Shown piece after piece: positions 1 to 6,424 of a DNA stretch of 12,571 bases. Position numbers and translations under genes: made by a program. The stretch is from an uncultured Chloroflexota bacterium (GTDB lineage: Bacteria; Chloroflexota; Dehalococcoidia; UBA3495). The stretch is taken from positions 1-12,571 of the forward strand of contig CAJXEF010000050.1 in the NCBI GenBank assembly GCA_913052545.1, in the 5' to 3' direction. Position 1 is the stretch's first letter, and every line of letters starts with the position of its first letter. Below the pieces are notes generated by a model that saw only the letters and a list, made by a program, of their open reading frames with translations, had not been told where the DNA came from and did not search any database.

Positions 1-570
1 GCAGATGTACACGCACTATTAGGGCACTTAGGAATAAGCGAGGCCCACATACTAGGGTCTTCGGCCGGCGGACCCATTGCTATAACATTCGCACTAGAAC
101 ACCCTGGAATGACAAAAAGTTTGTTACTCATAAATACCATGTCCTATTGCCAAGAGGAACAACGTCAACTTAGGAAGCAGGAATTGAATCGAGTCCTGTC
201 AATAATCGAAAAGGAAGAGAAGTCGACTTTCGATTCAGATCAGTCCATTCCCTCATACCAACGAGATATGTCCCGATATCGAGCTATAGCTAAAACTATT
301 CAAAGCTATTTGGATATAGGAAACTCTTTAGAAGATAGATTGGGCGAACTGGCGATGCCAACTCTAATAACACACGGAGACATGGATAGCCGTATCCCTT
401 TAGAATGTGGCCTTCAATTGCATTCATCAATAGCCCAATCTGAATTTTTCTTGATACCGGATGCTGGACATGGTCTTCTTTCAAATGAACCAGACACTAC
501 TCGTAATTTGATCGTTGAATTCTTGGAGAAAGTGAAATCCCAAAGTCAAGAAAATATTCGGGCAAACTGA
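1..570 (+). CDS. alpha/beta hydrolase fold protein (C-terminal part, 5' end outside window)
   Basis: The reading frame is open from the first base, so the start lies outside the window; 189 residues are visible. A nucleophile elbow GSSAGG sits at window residues 19-24 with the presumed catalytic Ser at bases 61-63. The usual late motifs follow: HGDMDSRIP, with Asp at bases 385-387, and DAGHG, with His at bases 469-471. The Ser-Asp-His triad is therefore complete. Full members of this family are usually about 260-280 residues, so roughly 70-90 N-terminal residues are missing, including the oxyanion strand region. The segment between elbow and acid is charged and glutamine-rich, as expected for a variable cap. 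It probably hydrolyses an ester or C-C bond of a small molecule in the cytoplasm; the substrate is not evident. It lies 56 bases upstream of the VOC gene on the same strand and may be co-transcribed. An internal ATG at 109 is not the start because the catalytic elbow lies upstream of it. Confidence 0.85.
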   Translation, partial: ADVHALLGHLGISEAHILGSSAGGPIAITFALEHPGMTKSLLLINTMSYCQEEQRQLRKQELNRVLSIIEKEEKSTFDSDQSIPSYQRDMSRYRAIAKTIQSYLDIGNSLEDRLGELAMPTLITHGDMDSRIPLECGLQLHSSIAQSEFFLIPDAGHGLLSNEPDTTRNLIVEFLEKVKSQSQENIRAN

Positions 571-609
571 GATTTATAAGCATCAGCTAAGAAATTTCCA
601 ATACTGTAG

Positions 610-615
610 AAGGAG
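610..615 (+). promoter_or_regulatory. ribosome binding site of the VOC gene
   Basis: AAGGAG lies 11 bases before the ATG at 627. It supports that start over any later ATG and gives the VOC gene its own translation signal downstream of the hydrolase. Confidence 0.6.
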
Positions 616-626
616 CATATTTAAAT

Positions 627-1034
627 ATGGCCACCGTAGGAATTGATCATATCGCGATGCCCACAGCAAATGCAGAGCGCCTAATCCAGTTTTACAAGAA
701 ACTTGGATTCACGATTAACGACGAGGCAGAGTGGCGCTCTGGTACCGCTAATATTTTCTCTATACAAGTGGGAGATTCAAAAATTAATATCCACCCTGAG
801 GGTTACACTGCCTCTTACAGAGGGCCAACAGCGGTTCCGGGTTGCACAGACATTTGTTTTGTATGGGAAGGCAGCGTAGAAGCATGTCAGAAAATGTTAA
901 GCGATGTAGGAATAGAAGTAATCCGGGGACCCGGAGCTAGGAAAGGCGCACGACAACATGGCGCCCTTCCTGCCGTAAGCCTTTACGCCAGAGATCCAGA
1001 TGAAAACCTATTGGAGTGGATGATATATATTTAG
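627..1034 (+). CDS. VOC family (glyoxalase/bleomycin-resistance fold) protein
   Basis: This 135-residue protein has the length and layout of a single-chain VOC superfamily member with paired beta-alpha-beta-beta-beta modules. The N-terminal module starts GIDHIAMP (His8 as first metal-ligand candidate) and contains the usual FYKKLGF helix-turn. A second His is at residue 56 in INIHPEG. The C-terminal module ends with the hallmark RDPDENLLEW, where Glu130 is the usual last metal ligand. The H...H...E pattern suggests it can hold a divalent metal. The stretch around residues 101-111 (GPGARKGARQH) matches the loop found in many dioxygenase- or lyase-like family members. Members isomerise, cleave or sequester small electrophiles or aromatics; the exact reaction cannot be assigned. 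It follows the alpha/beta hydrolase by 56 bases and its last four bases overlap the end of the opposing EVE gene. Confidence 0.88.
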   Translation: MATVGIDHIAMPTANAERLIQFYKKLGFTINDEAEWRSGTANIFSIQVGDSKINIHPEGYTASYRGPTAVPGCTDICFVWEGSVEACQKMLSDVGIEVIRGPGARKGARQHGALPAVSLYARDPDENLLEWMIYI

Positions 1035-1507
1035 GCAGTCTCGCCGCCCAGTTCAATAATACGATCGTAGTCAACCTGGTTAACCGGTTGAACGGAAAGC
1101 CTCATCCCTTTACGTATGAGTAACATATCAGAAAACACGGGATTGTTTTTGATCTCAGCTAGAGTCACAGGGCGGGCGAACCTAGATTCTGCCTTTATAT
1201 CTACAACTAGCCAAATCGGGTTGTCTGGGGAAGTCTTAGGATCATAGTATTTTGCTTTAGGATCCCATGCAGTAACATCTGGATAGGATTCCCCGACTAT
1301 CGTGGCAGTGCCAACCACAGCGGTAGGCTTAGCATTGCTATGATAAAACAAAACCGCATCTCCCACTTTCATCTGGTCACGCATGAAATTGCGAACTTGA
1401 TAATTCCGAACTCCATCCCACTCTGCCGTTTGATCATCCTCATTGAATAAATCATCAAGTGAGTATGCGGTGGGTTCAGATTTAAAAAGCCAAAAATTTC
1501 TCTCCAT
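1031..1507 (-). CDS. EVE domain-containing protein
   Basis: The 158-residue product is essentially one EVE domain (the PUA-like fold of the thymocyte nuclear protein 1 family). It begins with the family signature FWLFKSEP at residues 5-12, followed by WDGVRNYQVRNFM (about 30-42), the KVGDAVLFYHSN strand (about 48-59), and the YPDVTAWDPKAKYYDP stretch. EVE proteins are thought to bind modified bases in nucleic acids and are sometimes linked to restriction or DNA/RNA modification, but a free-standing bacterial copy like this is of unknown function; no restriction gene is nearby. A GAGGG motif at 1516-1520 lies 8 bases before the ATG at 1507 and supports the start. The gene follows the acyl-CoA ligase on the same strand with an 80-base gap containing a stem-loop, so it could be a separate unit or a read-through partner. 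Confidence 0.9.
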   Translation of the reverse strand: MERNFWLFKSEPTAYSLDDLFNEDDQTAEWDGVRNYQVRNFMRDQMKVGDAVLFYHSNAKPTAVVGTATIVGESYPDVTAWDPKAKYYDPKTSPDNPIWLVVDIKAESRFARPVTLAEIKNNPVFSDMLLIRKGMRLSVQPVNQVDYDRIIELGGETA

Positions 1508-1560
1508 AGTAATATCCCTCTTCCGGTATTTCTTAGTCTATATCCTTACGCTAATCTAAT

Positions 1561-1581
1561 CGGTATCTATCAGAGATACCG
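1561..1581 (-). terminator. stem-loop just downstream of the acyl-CoA ligase gene
   Basis: CGGTATCT (1561-1568) and AGATACCG (1574-1581) form a perfect 8-bp stem with a 5-base loop, starting 7 bases after the ligase stop codon. There is no clean U-tract on either strand, so it may be a weak terminator, an mRNA 3'-end protector or a processing site in front of the EVE gene. A second CCGGTAT at 1523-1529 could pair with ATACCGG at 1576-1582 as an alternative stem. Confidence 0.4.
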
Positions 1582-1587
1582 GGGTTA

Positions 1588-3219
1588 TTACCTGATATTG
1601 ATCCCCGCTTGTTCGCGGTCGAAACAACCCTGAATTAAGTCCTCTCGTTCCTGCCTCAAGACATCTTTACGGACCCGTAGACTCGGTGTCCGAGGTAAAT
1701 CTTCTCTTAATTCTATATAACGAGGCACCTTAAAATAAGCTAGATTATCCGCACACCAGTAGACTATCTCCTCCGCCTCAAGTTCAATCCCATCCCTTGG
1801 CAACACGTAAGCTTTCACTTCGTCTTCACCTAATTCAGATGGAACAGCGATTACTGCGCAATCCAGTACAGATGTGTGACGTTTAATTACATCCTCTACT
1901 TCCTGGGAAGATATGTTTTCTCCTCTCCGTCTTATAACATCCTTTTTACGGTCTATAAAATATAAATATCCGTCGTCATCTAGCCACCCAAGATCTCCTG
2001 TATAAAGCCACCCATCACGAAGAGATGATCGAGATTGTTCTTCATTTCGCCAATAGCCAGGAGTGATGGCCGGATTTTTGATGGATATCTCTCCAATTTG
2101 CCCCGTCGGAAGTTTATTTCCCAGATCATCAGCGATTTTCAACAGGTTCTCGAAAGCCTCGTTGGGATGTCTCCGTGGCAATCCAGAAGAATTGGATCTT
2201 CTGGATTCTCCCAATGATTCTATGGTCCCATAACAGGTCTCAGTCATTCCGAATCCAACAATAACTTCTGTCCCGAATCGGTGTTGAAAGGCTTCTAGAA
2301 ATTCCTTCGAAAAAGCTGGGGATCCGTAAAACAAACGAACTCTATTGTCTCTGTCATCATCAGATGAAGGTTGTTTCGAGAGTACTGGCATCATCATGCC
2401 AATGAAGTTAACTACAGTGGCTCTGGATTCCTTAACTTGAGCCCAAAACCGAGAGGCGCTAAACCTACTCTCTACAATTAACGTAGCTCCTGCGGCCATA
2501 GTGCCCATAGTTGAGTAATATTGAGCATTAGCATGGAAATATGGAAGGCATGTGAAGAATCTGTCACTAGATGTAGCATCAGTCCAATAAGCGAATCCTT
2601 GCCCCGCAGCAACATACATCAGGTGCGTCACTTGGACCCCTTTCGGGTTCCCAGTAGTACCAGAGGTATATACCAACATAGAGATATCATCTGGTAACAC
2701 CGTATCGTCAATATCGGCAGGCGGTTGGTAATTCCAGCACTCGTAGAAATCTCTCCAGCCGTTCAAGTTGGTTGTTGTTAGTTGATCATCAACATTTTCG
2801 TCTAGCACATACAACTTAGATATAAGCTTATTCGCTATCTCGCTTGCCGGACCTGCGACAGTCAGAAGGGATTGATGGGCTACCAAGGCCGATGCTTCTG
2901 CGTTATCAAGAATATAAAATGTTTCATCCCTTTTGTAAGCAGTGTTGATTGGCACGCTGACCGCTCCAATCATTGATAAACCAAACCAACAATAGAGAAA
3001 CTCTGGACAGTTAGGTAAAAACAGAGCTACTCTATCGCCTTTAGCAATCCCAAGTGTTTTGAACATAGACGCAGTCCGTAATGATCGATCAAAACATTCC
3101 TGATAAGTAACCTTTTGTCCTGAGATCTCAATAAACACGCTAGTGGCGTTTCTCTCAACTGCCTCTTTAAAAAACTCCCCAATAGACATGTTCCAGGATT
3201 GACTCTTATCTACTTTCAT
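1588..3219 (-). CDS. AMP-forming acyl-CoA synthetase/ligase (ANL superfamily, CaiC/FadD-like)
   Basis: The 543-residue protein is a full-length class I adenylate-forming enzyme that would convert a carboxylic acid, ATP and CoA to acyl-CoA, AMP and PPi in the cytoplasm. Core motifs are in order: the phosphate loop VYTSGTTGNPKGV (183-195), YGSPAF (298-303), the GFGMTETCYGT box (322-332), YTGDLG with the ribose-binding Asp (407-411), and the hinge/A8 region IDRKKDVIRRRGENIS (422-437). The C-terminal swivel domain runs to the end. The usual catalytic lysine of the last motif (PxTPTGKxxK in most relatives) is Arg515 here (LPRTPSLRVRK, 508-518). The substrate is not predictable; the general look is of the carnitine/crotonobetaine-CoA or medium-chain ligase type. 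AAGGA at 3226-3230, 6 bases before the ATG, supports the start. It diverges from the DUF35/thiolase operon across a 210-base control region. Confidence 0.9.
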   Translation of the reverse strand: MKVDKSQSWNMSIGEFFKEAVERNATSVFIEISGQKVTYQECFDRSLRTASMFKTLGIAKGDRVALFLPNCPEFLYCWFGLSMIGAVSVPINTAYKRDETFYILDNAEASALVAHQSLLTVAGPASEIANKLISKLYVLDENVDDQLTTTNLNGWRDFYECWNYQPPADIDDTVLPDDISMLVYTSGTTGNPKGVQVTHLMYVAAGQGFAYWTDATSSDRFFTCLPYFHANAQYYSTMGTMAAGATLIVESRFSASRFWAQVKESRATVVNFIGMMMPVLSKQPSSDDDRDNRVRLFYGSPAFSKEFLEAFQHRFGTEVIVGFGMTETCYGTIESLGESRRSNSSGLPRRHPNEAFENLLKIADDLGNKLPTGQIGEISIKNPAITPGYWRNEEQSRSSLRDGWLYTGDLGWLDDDGYLYFIDRKKDVIRRRGENISSQEVEDVIKRHTSVLDCAVIAVPSELGEDEVKAYVLPRDGIELEAEEIVYWCADNLAYFKVPRYIELREDLPRTPSLRVRKDVLRQEREDLIQGCFDREQAGINIR

Positions 3220-3299
3220 CTAAGGTCCTTTAAAGACAGAAGGTTTCTGGAATTCGTGTCCTAGAAGCCATATAAGGCATAGGTATCCGATGCCGCCAA

Positions 3300-3326
3300 A
3301 TTATCACGACCCAAGAACAGGGTCAA
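3300..3326 (-). promoter_or_regulatory. candidate promoter for the acyl-CoA ligase
   Basis: Read on the minus strand, TTGACC (3321-3326) and GATAAT (3300-3305) resemble -35 and -10 boxes (5 of 6 bases each). The 15-base spacer is shorter than ideal. It would give a leader of about 70 bases. The -35 box overlaps the left arm of an inverted repeat at 3316-3345. Confidence 0.3.
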
Positions 3327-3345
3327 TAGGGCTTTTAACCCTGTT
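3316..3345. repeat. inverted repeat, candidate operator in the divergent region
   Basis: AACAGGGT (3316-3323) and ACCCTGTT (3338-3345) are perfect 8-bp inverted arms separated by 14 bases, so their centres lie about two helical turns apart. The left arm overlaps the candidate minus-strand -35 box and the right arm touches the candidate plus-strand TTGACA. This is the geometry of a dimeric regulator controlling both the ligase and the DUF35/thiolase operon. No regulator gene lies in the window. Confidence 0.4.
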
Positions 3346-3372
3346 GACACACTTCCGAGCCTAGCTTAACCT
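3344..3372 (+). promoter_or_regulatory. candidate promoter for the DUF35-thiolase operon
   Basis: A consensus TTGACA lies at 3344-3349. At the standard 17-base spacing the -10 position (3367-3372) reads TAACCT, only 3 of 6 matches, so activity would probably need an activator. The resulting leader would be about 50 bases. The gene's own Shine-Dalgarno AGGA is at 3420-3423. Confidence 0.28.
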
Positions 3373-3429
3373 GACCCAAATATCTTAAGGACCTCCTTTC
3401 AGGAAAACCTTAATTCCTCAGGACAACAC

Positions 3430-3861
3430 ATGGCAAATGATTCAACAGAACTAGCACAATCGGTCGACCCCAATAGATTAGAACTCACTAACGAAACAGG
3501 GACTGACGGGGTATTACGAGGTCACCGATGCACGTCTTGCAACGTTTCGGTCTTTGGGTTGGCAACCTTTTGCCAATCATGCACTTCGAGCGACCTTGAA
3601 GCTATCCGATTAGATGAGCATGGAACCTTATATAGCTATACCGTAGTTAGGGTACCTCCTAGAGAGTGGCCAGGGAACGTACCCTATACCCTGGGAGAAG
3701 TAGAATTGCCAGAGGGGCCACACGTTCTAGCAGAAGTCATTGGATGCGAGTCAAGTGACCTTAAAATTGGGATGCAAATGGACCTAGCGATAGAATTAGT
3801 ATCCATTCCAGAAAACAACAAGCTTATATCTGTATATAAATGGAAACCCAGTTCATCATAG
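3430..3861 (+). CDS. DUF35-type Zn-ribbon/OB-fold protein (thiolase partner subunit)
   Basis: The 143-residue protein has a rubredoxin-like zinc ribbon with four cysteines, C34-x2-C37 and C48-x2-C51, preceded by GHR. An OB-fold follows, with strands around GTLYSYTVVR (65-74), PYTLGEVEL (85-93), HVLAEVIGC (98-106) and KIGMQMDLAIEL (112-123), ending in the frequent YKWKP. Proteins of this DUF35 family bind next to thiolases or thiolase-like aldolases and help position acyl-CoA; known examples are the archaeal acetoacetyl-CoA thiolase/HMG-CoA synthase bridge and the ChsH2 part of steroid side-chain enzymes. The gene lies 42 bases upstream of a thiolase on the same strand, which strongly supports such a complex here. 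The N-terminal ~25 residues are polar and not conserved-looking. AGGA at 3420-3423, 6 bases before ATG, supports the start. Confidence 0.9.
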   Translation: MANDSTELAQSVDPNRLELTNETGTDGVLRGHRCTSCNVSVFGLATFCQSCTSSDLEAIRLDEHGTLYSYTVVRVPPREWPGNVPYTLGEVELPEGPHVLAEVIGCESSDLKIGMQMDLAIELVSIPENNKLISVYKWKPSSS

Positions 3862-3903
3862 ATCATCTAGTAAAAATCACGGCCACGTAAGAGAGATTTT
3901 TTA

Positions 3904-5082
3904 ATGATTCAATTCAGACCAGGACGAGAAGTAGTCGTAGTGGGAGTCGGATTACATCCATTCGGCAGATTCCCAGACAGTGACCTCGCATCTCTAGCCC
4001 GCCATGCCGTAATGGAAGCTTTAGTTGATGGCGGTATAAAATGGTCGGATATACCTGTAGCATATTTTGGTCATGTGTACTACCAAGGTATGTCCGTAGG
4101 CGAAACAGCATTAGCCGCTTTGGGATTAACAGGAATACCAATCATAAATGTAGAGAATGCATGTTCCAGCGGCTCAACTGCCTTTTGGCAAGCATATTGG
4201 GGAGTAACTACAGGAATGTTTGATGTAGCATTAGCATTCGGAGCAGAAAAAGTTCCGAGTGGTCCTGTAACAGTGACTGCGTCGGAAAGTCCCGAGAGGT
4301 ATATAGGGGCGGACCACATGATGGCCGGATACGCTCTTAGAATGCGAAGATACATGGAAGAAACCGGGGCAACAGCACGTTCACTCGCGCAAGTGGCAGT
4401 AAAAGCCCGCCAAAACGCTACATTAAACCCATTTGCTCACCGAAAAGAAACTTATACAGTAGAAGAGGTATTGGGATCTAGACTTATAGCTGATCCTTTA
4501 ACTTTATTCCAATGCTGTCCTACCAGCGAAGGTGCTGCGGCGGCAGTACTTTGTGCAAAAGATTCTATAAAGAAATATGGTATTGATGAAAAGAGGTCAA
4601 TCACAGTGTCAGCTGCCGTTTTACGATCAGGAAATTACAATGGGCGAGGGAGTGACCACTCAGCATTCAGTCCGTATCGGACAGAACCAGCCGCCACGGA
4701 AGCGTACCAAGCCAGTAAGATAAATCCAAATGAAGTCGATTTAGTTCAAGTACACGACGCATCAACCATAGGAGAACTTCAGCAGTTAGAGTCTCTTCAC
4801 CTAATTCCGAAGGGAGAAGCCTGGCAAGCGACTGAATCTGGTCGCACCGCTTTAACTGGAGATATACCCACCAATACTGACGGAGGCCTTTTGGCGATGG
4901 GGCATCCTTTCGGTGCAACTGGCATACGGATGATACATGAAACTGTTACCCAGCTTCGTCAAGAAGCAGGAGATAGGCAAGTAAGCGGACGCCACGGATC
5001 TCCTTCTTCCGGCCCCAAAATAGGATTGGCACAGTGTTCTGGCGCAGGAGATGTGACCACCGTCCATATATTATCTAGATAA
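3904..5082 (+). CDS. thiolase family protein (acetyl-CoA acetyltransferase / SCP2-type)
   Basis: The 392-residue length is normal for a thiolase. The nucleophile Cys87 lies in NVENACSSGSTAF (82-94). HDAST (284-288) corresponds to the HDxF/NxAF element. GHPFGATG (333-340) carries the catalytic His334, and the C-terminal CSG (378-380) supplies the second cysteine. All catalytic groups of a Claisen thiolase are present, so it can be expected to cleave beta-ketoacyl-CoA with CoA or to condense acyl-CoA units, rather than act only as a Cys-less aldolase. The HD motif and the upstream DUF35 gene place it in the SCP2/archaeal-like subgroup that works with a Zn-ribbon/OB partner. It is the middle gene of a three-gene run (gaps 42 and 29 bases). 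The ribosome site is weak (AAGAGAGA at 3889-3896), so translation may depend partly on coupling. The product is cytoplasmic; the chain length of its substrate is unknown. Confidence 0.92.
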   Translation: MIQFRPGREVVVVGVGLHPFGRFPDSDLASLARHAVMEALVDGGIKWSDIPVAYFGHVYYQGMSVGETALAALGLTGIPIINVENACSSGSTAFWQAYWGVTTGMFDVALAFGAEKVPSGPVTVTASESPERYIGADHMMAGYALRMRRYMEETGATARSLAQVAVKARQNATLNPFAHRKETYTVEEVLGSRLIADPLTLFQCCPTSEGAAAAVLCAKDSIKKYGIDEKRSITVSAAVLRSGNYNGRGSDHSAFSPYRTEPAATEAYQASKINPNEVDLVQVHDASTIGELQQLESLHLIPKGEAWQATESGRTALTGDIPTNTDGGLLAMGHPFGATGIRMIHETVTQLRQEAGDRQVSGRHGSPSSGPKIGLAQCSGAGDVTTVHILSR

Positions 5083-5111
5083 GGCCACAAAACAGTAACT
5101 AAGGTAGACCT

Positions 5112-5387
5112 ATGCCTCAATTCATTATTTTAGGCGCGATGAAGGGCCAATTTATATCGGCGTCAGGAAACATTTACGACAATTTCCAGATGATGGGATA
5201 CATGAACGCCGAAGATGCAAATCAAGCTGTTACCACTTTTTTTGACCAAACTCCTTATCCAATCCAATGGGCTGATGTGGATTACCTTTGGGCCGAAGAA
5301 CTTGTTGATAGCCCTAAAGCGGGACACCACGGAGATTATGACAAAGTATATGTTGAAGCTCTCCGCGAACGGTGGACCAGTCCATAA
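5112..5387 (+). CDS. small uncharacterised protein, possible ferredoxin-like (YciI-like) fold
   Basis: I do not recognise this 91-residue protein with certainty. It starts with a beta strand (QFIILGAMK), then has a strand DNFQMMGYM followed by a helix beginning NAEDANQAVTTFF, the turn DQTPYP, and a strand around WADVDYLWAEEL (about 53-64). The order strand, strand, helix, strand with a 'D-x-TPYP' type turn resembles YciI or dimeric alpha-beta-barrel proteins. The C-terminus is rich in charged residues and has HH at 72-73. There is no signal peptide or membrane segment. It sits 29 bases after the thiolase with AAGG at 5101-5104 as a weak ribosome site, so it is probably the third gene of the DUF35-thiolase operon. 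It could be a small subunit or a separate isomerase/lyase. A second frame starting at 5215 covers the same bases but has no ribosome site and is treated as a shadow. Confidence 0.7.
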   Translation: MPQFIILGAMKGQFISASGNIYDNFQMMGYMNAEDANQAVTTFFDQTPYPIQWADVDYLWAEELVDSPKAGHHGDYDKVYVEALRERWTSP

Positions 5388-5424
5388 GAGCCATCAATTC
5401 ATCAACTAACCGACAAGACCTGAA

Positions 5425-6210
5425 TCACTCCAATGTGGCCGCAACATCCCGTAAACGCTTAAAATCTGCCCTATATCCCTCGGCCAATATTCGCCTATCA
5501 GTAGTGTGTAATACAAATCGCGCTCCTTGTTCTATCCAGTAACTCGACAGATCAGGAGTCTGATGATGAACTAATACTGGTTTGCCATGGGCCTCGGAGA
5601 TATCTATGACTTTTTTAACAGTTTCTTTGTATTCTGGTTTATCATATTGGTCAGGTATCCCCAACGATATACTCATATCATTCGGGCCAACGAAAATACC
5701 ATCGATCCCTTCAACTTTCAATATATCTTCCAAATTATTGACTGCACGTACACTCTCGATCCCAATTATCACAACACTATTTTTATTCCGTTCTTCCAAA
5801 TAAGCGCGGGTCTCATTACTTACATGTTCCCCGGTATCCACTAACCGGCGTACTGAATCCCCTTTCAAAGGTCTCCATTTCGCTGCACCGACAACATCTT
5901 TCACTTCTTCTACTGTTTCACAATAAGGAGCCAAAACTCCTTGGGCACCAGCGTCAAGGATCATGGTCACGTAGTGTGAATCTGGAATGGGTATTCTAAC
6001 TATCGGCACGACACCAGTAGTATTAAGCGTAGTCAAAAAATCTGCCAATTCGCCCCTACTCCTCGCACCATGTTCGGTGTCAATAACCACATAATCTAAC
6101 CCTACATTAGCTAGTTCTGGTATCCAACGAGGATTACGAGTCAGGCTAAGCATCGTACCAAATACTCTACCTCCAGAATTCAAGGTAGCTTTTAGTTCAG
6201 CTCCATTCAT
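5425..6210 (-). CDS. HpcH/HpaI family aldolase (2-keto-3-deoxy acid type)
   Basis: The 261-residue protein matches the length and motif order of class II pyruvate aldolases such as HpaI. Present are FGTMLSL (17-23), DTEHG with the catalytic base His47, VPIVRIP with the pyruvate-binding Arg72, LDAGAQGVLAPY (85-96), the metal ligand Glu152 in GIESVRA, and Asp178 in VGPNDMSISLG. These positions line up within a few residues of those I recall for HpaI (His45, Arg70, Glu149, Asp175). It should cleave 4-hydroxy-2-keto acids to pyruvate and an aldehyde, or catalyse the reverse, in the cytoplasm with Mg, Mn or Co. The substrate is not defined by sequence. GAGG at 6218-6221, 7 bases before the ATG, supports the start. 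It converges with the 91-residue gene (37-base gap), so it is a separate transcript, although its location suggests a shared catabolic theme with the acyl-CoA genes. Confidence 0.9.
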   Translation of the reverse strand: MNGAELKATLNSGGRVFGTMLSLTRNPRWIPELANVGLDYVVIDTEHGARSRGELADFLTTLNTTGVVPIVRIPIPDSHYVTMILDAGAQGVLAPYCETVEEVKDVVGAAKWRPLKGDSVRRLVDTGEHVSNETRAYLEERNKNSVVIIGIESVRAVNNLEDILKVEGIDGIFVGPNDMSISLGIPDQYDKPEYKETVKKVIDISEAHGKPVLVHHQTPDLSSYWIEQGARFVLHTTDRRILAEGYRADFKRLRDVAATLE

Positions 6211-6284
6211 AAAAAGGCCTCATCTATTATTATTGTCTGACAACCCTTGTTTAGAAGAATAATCTAATTAGGATCAGCAAAGGG

Positions 6285-6290
6285 AGTATA
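6285..6290 (-). promoter_or_regulatory. candidate -10 box for the aldolase gene
   Basis: TATACT on the minus strand matches the -10 consensus in 5 of 6 bases, about 75 bases upstream of the aldolase start. The -35 region is poor (TTGCGC, 16-base spacer), so this is a weak call. Confidence 0.3.
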
Positions 6291-6360
6291 GCATCCGCCT
6301 TTGGCAGCGCAAAGACAGCGATAATCCACCGACAATATTGGTTAAATGCGTCAACTGCTT

Positions 6361-6369
6361 TGATATAAT
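6361..6369 (+). promoter_or_regulatory. extended -10 promoter for RNase D
   Basis: TGATATAAT contains the full TATAAT (6364-6369) preceded by TG with one base between, the extended -10 form that works without a good -35. The predicted transcription start is near 6376, about 49 bases before the TTG start codon, and coincides with the first base of a perfect hairpin. Confidence 0.6.
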
Positions 6370-6375
6370 CCCTCC

Positions 6376-6401
6376 ACATAACTACTTACCAGTAGTTATG
6401 T
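6376..6401 (+). repeat. perfect 11-bp hairpin at the RNase D transcription start
   Basis: ACATAACTACT (6376-6386) and AGTAGTTATGT (6391-6401) are perfect inverted arms around the 4-base loop TACC. It starts about 7 bases after the TATAAT. As RNA it would form a 5'-terminal stem-loop that could protect the transcript; as DNA it could be an operator palindrome. It has no U-tract, and its position makes a terminator unlikely. Confidence 0.6.
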
Positions 6402-6413
6402 CAAGTTATTAGT

Positions 6414-6417
6414 GGAG
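6414..6417 (+). promoter_or_regulatory. ribosome binding site deciding a TTG start
   Basis: GGAG lies 7 bases before TTG at 6425. No ATG occurs in frame until deep inside the nuclease domain, so this site fixes TTG as the start codon of the RNase D gene. Confidence 0.65.
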
Positions 6418-6424
6418 CTAGCAG

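Noticed and set aside
5215..5409. 64-codon plus-strand frame overlapping the 91-residue gene
   Set aside because: It has no ribosome site and is out of frame with the better-supported 5112 start.
5388..5424. Terminator between the converging orphan gene and aldolase
   Set aside because: The 37-base gap has no stem of useful length and no T-run.
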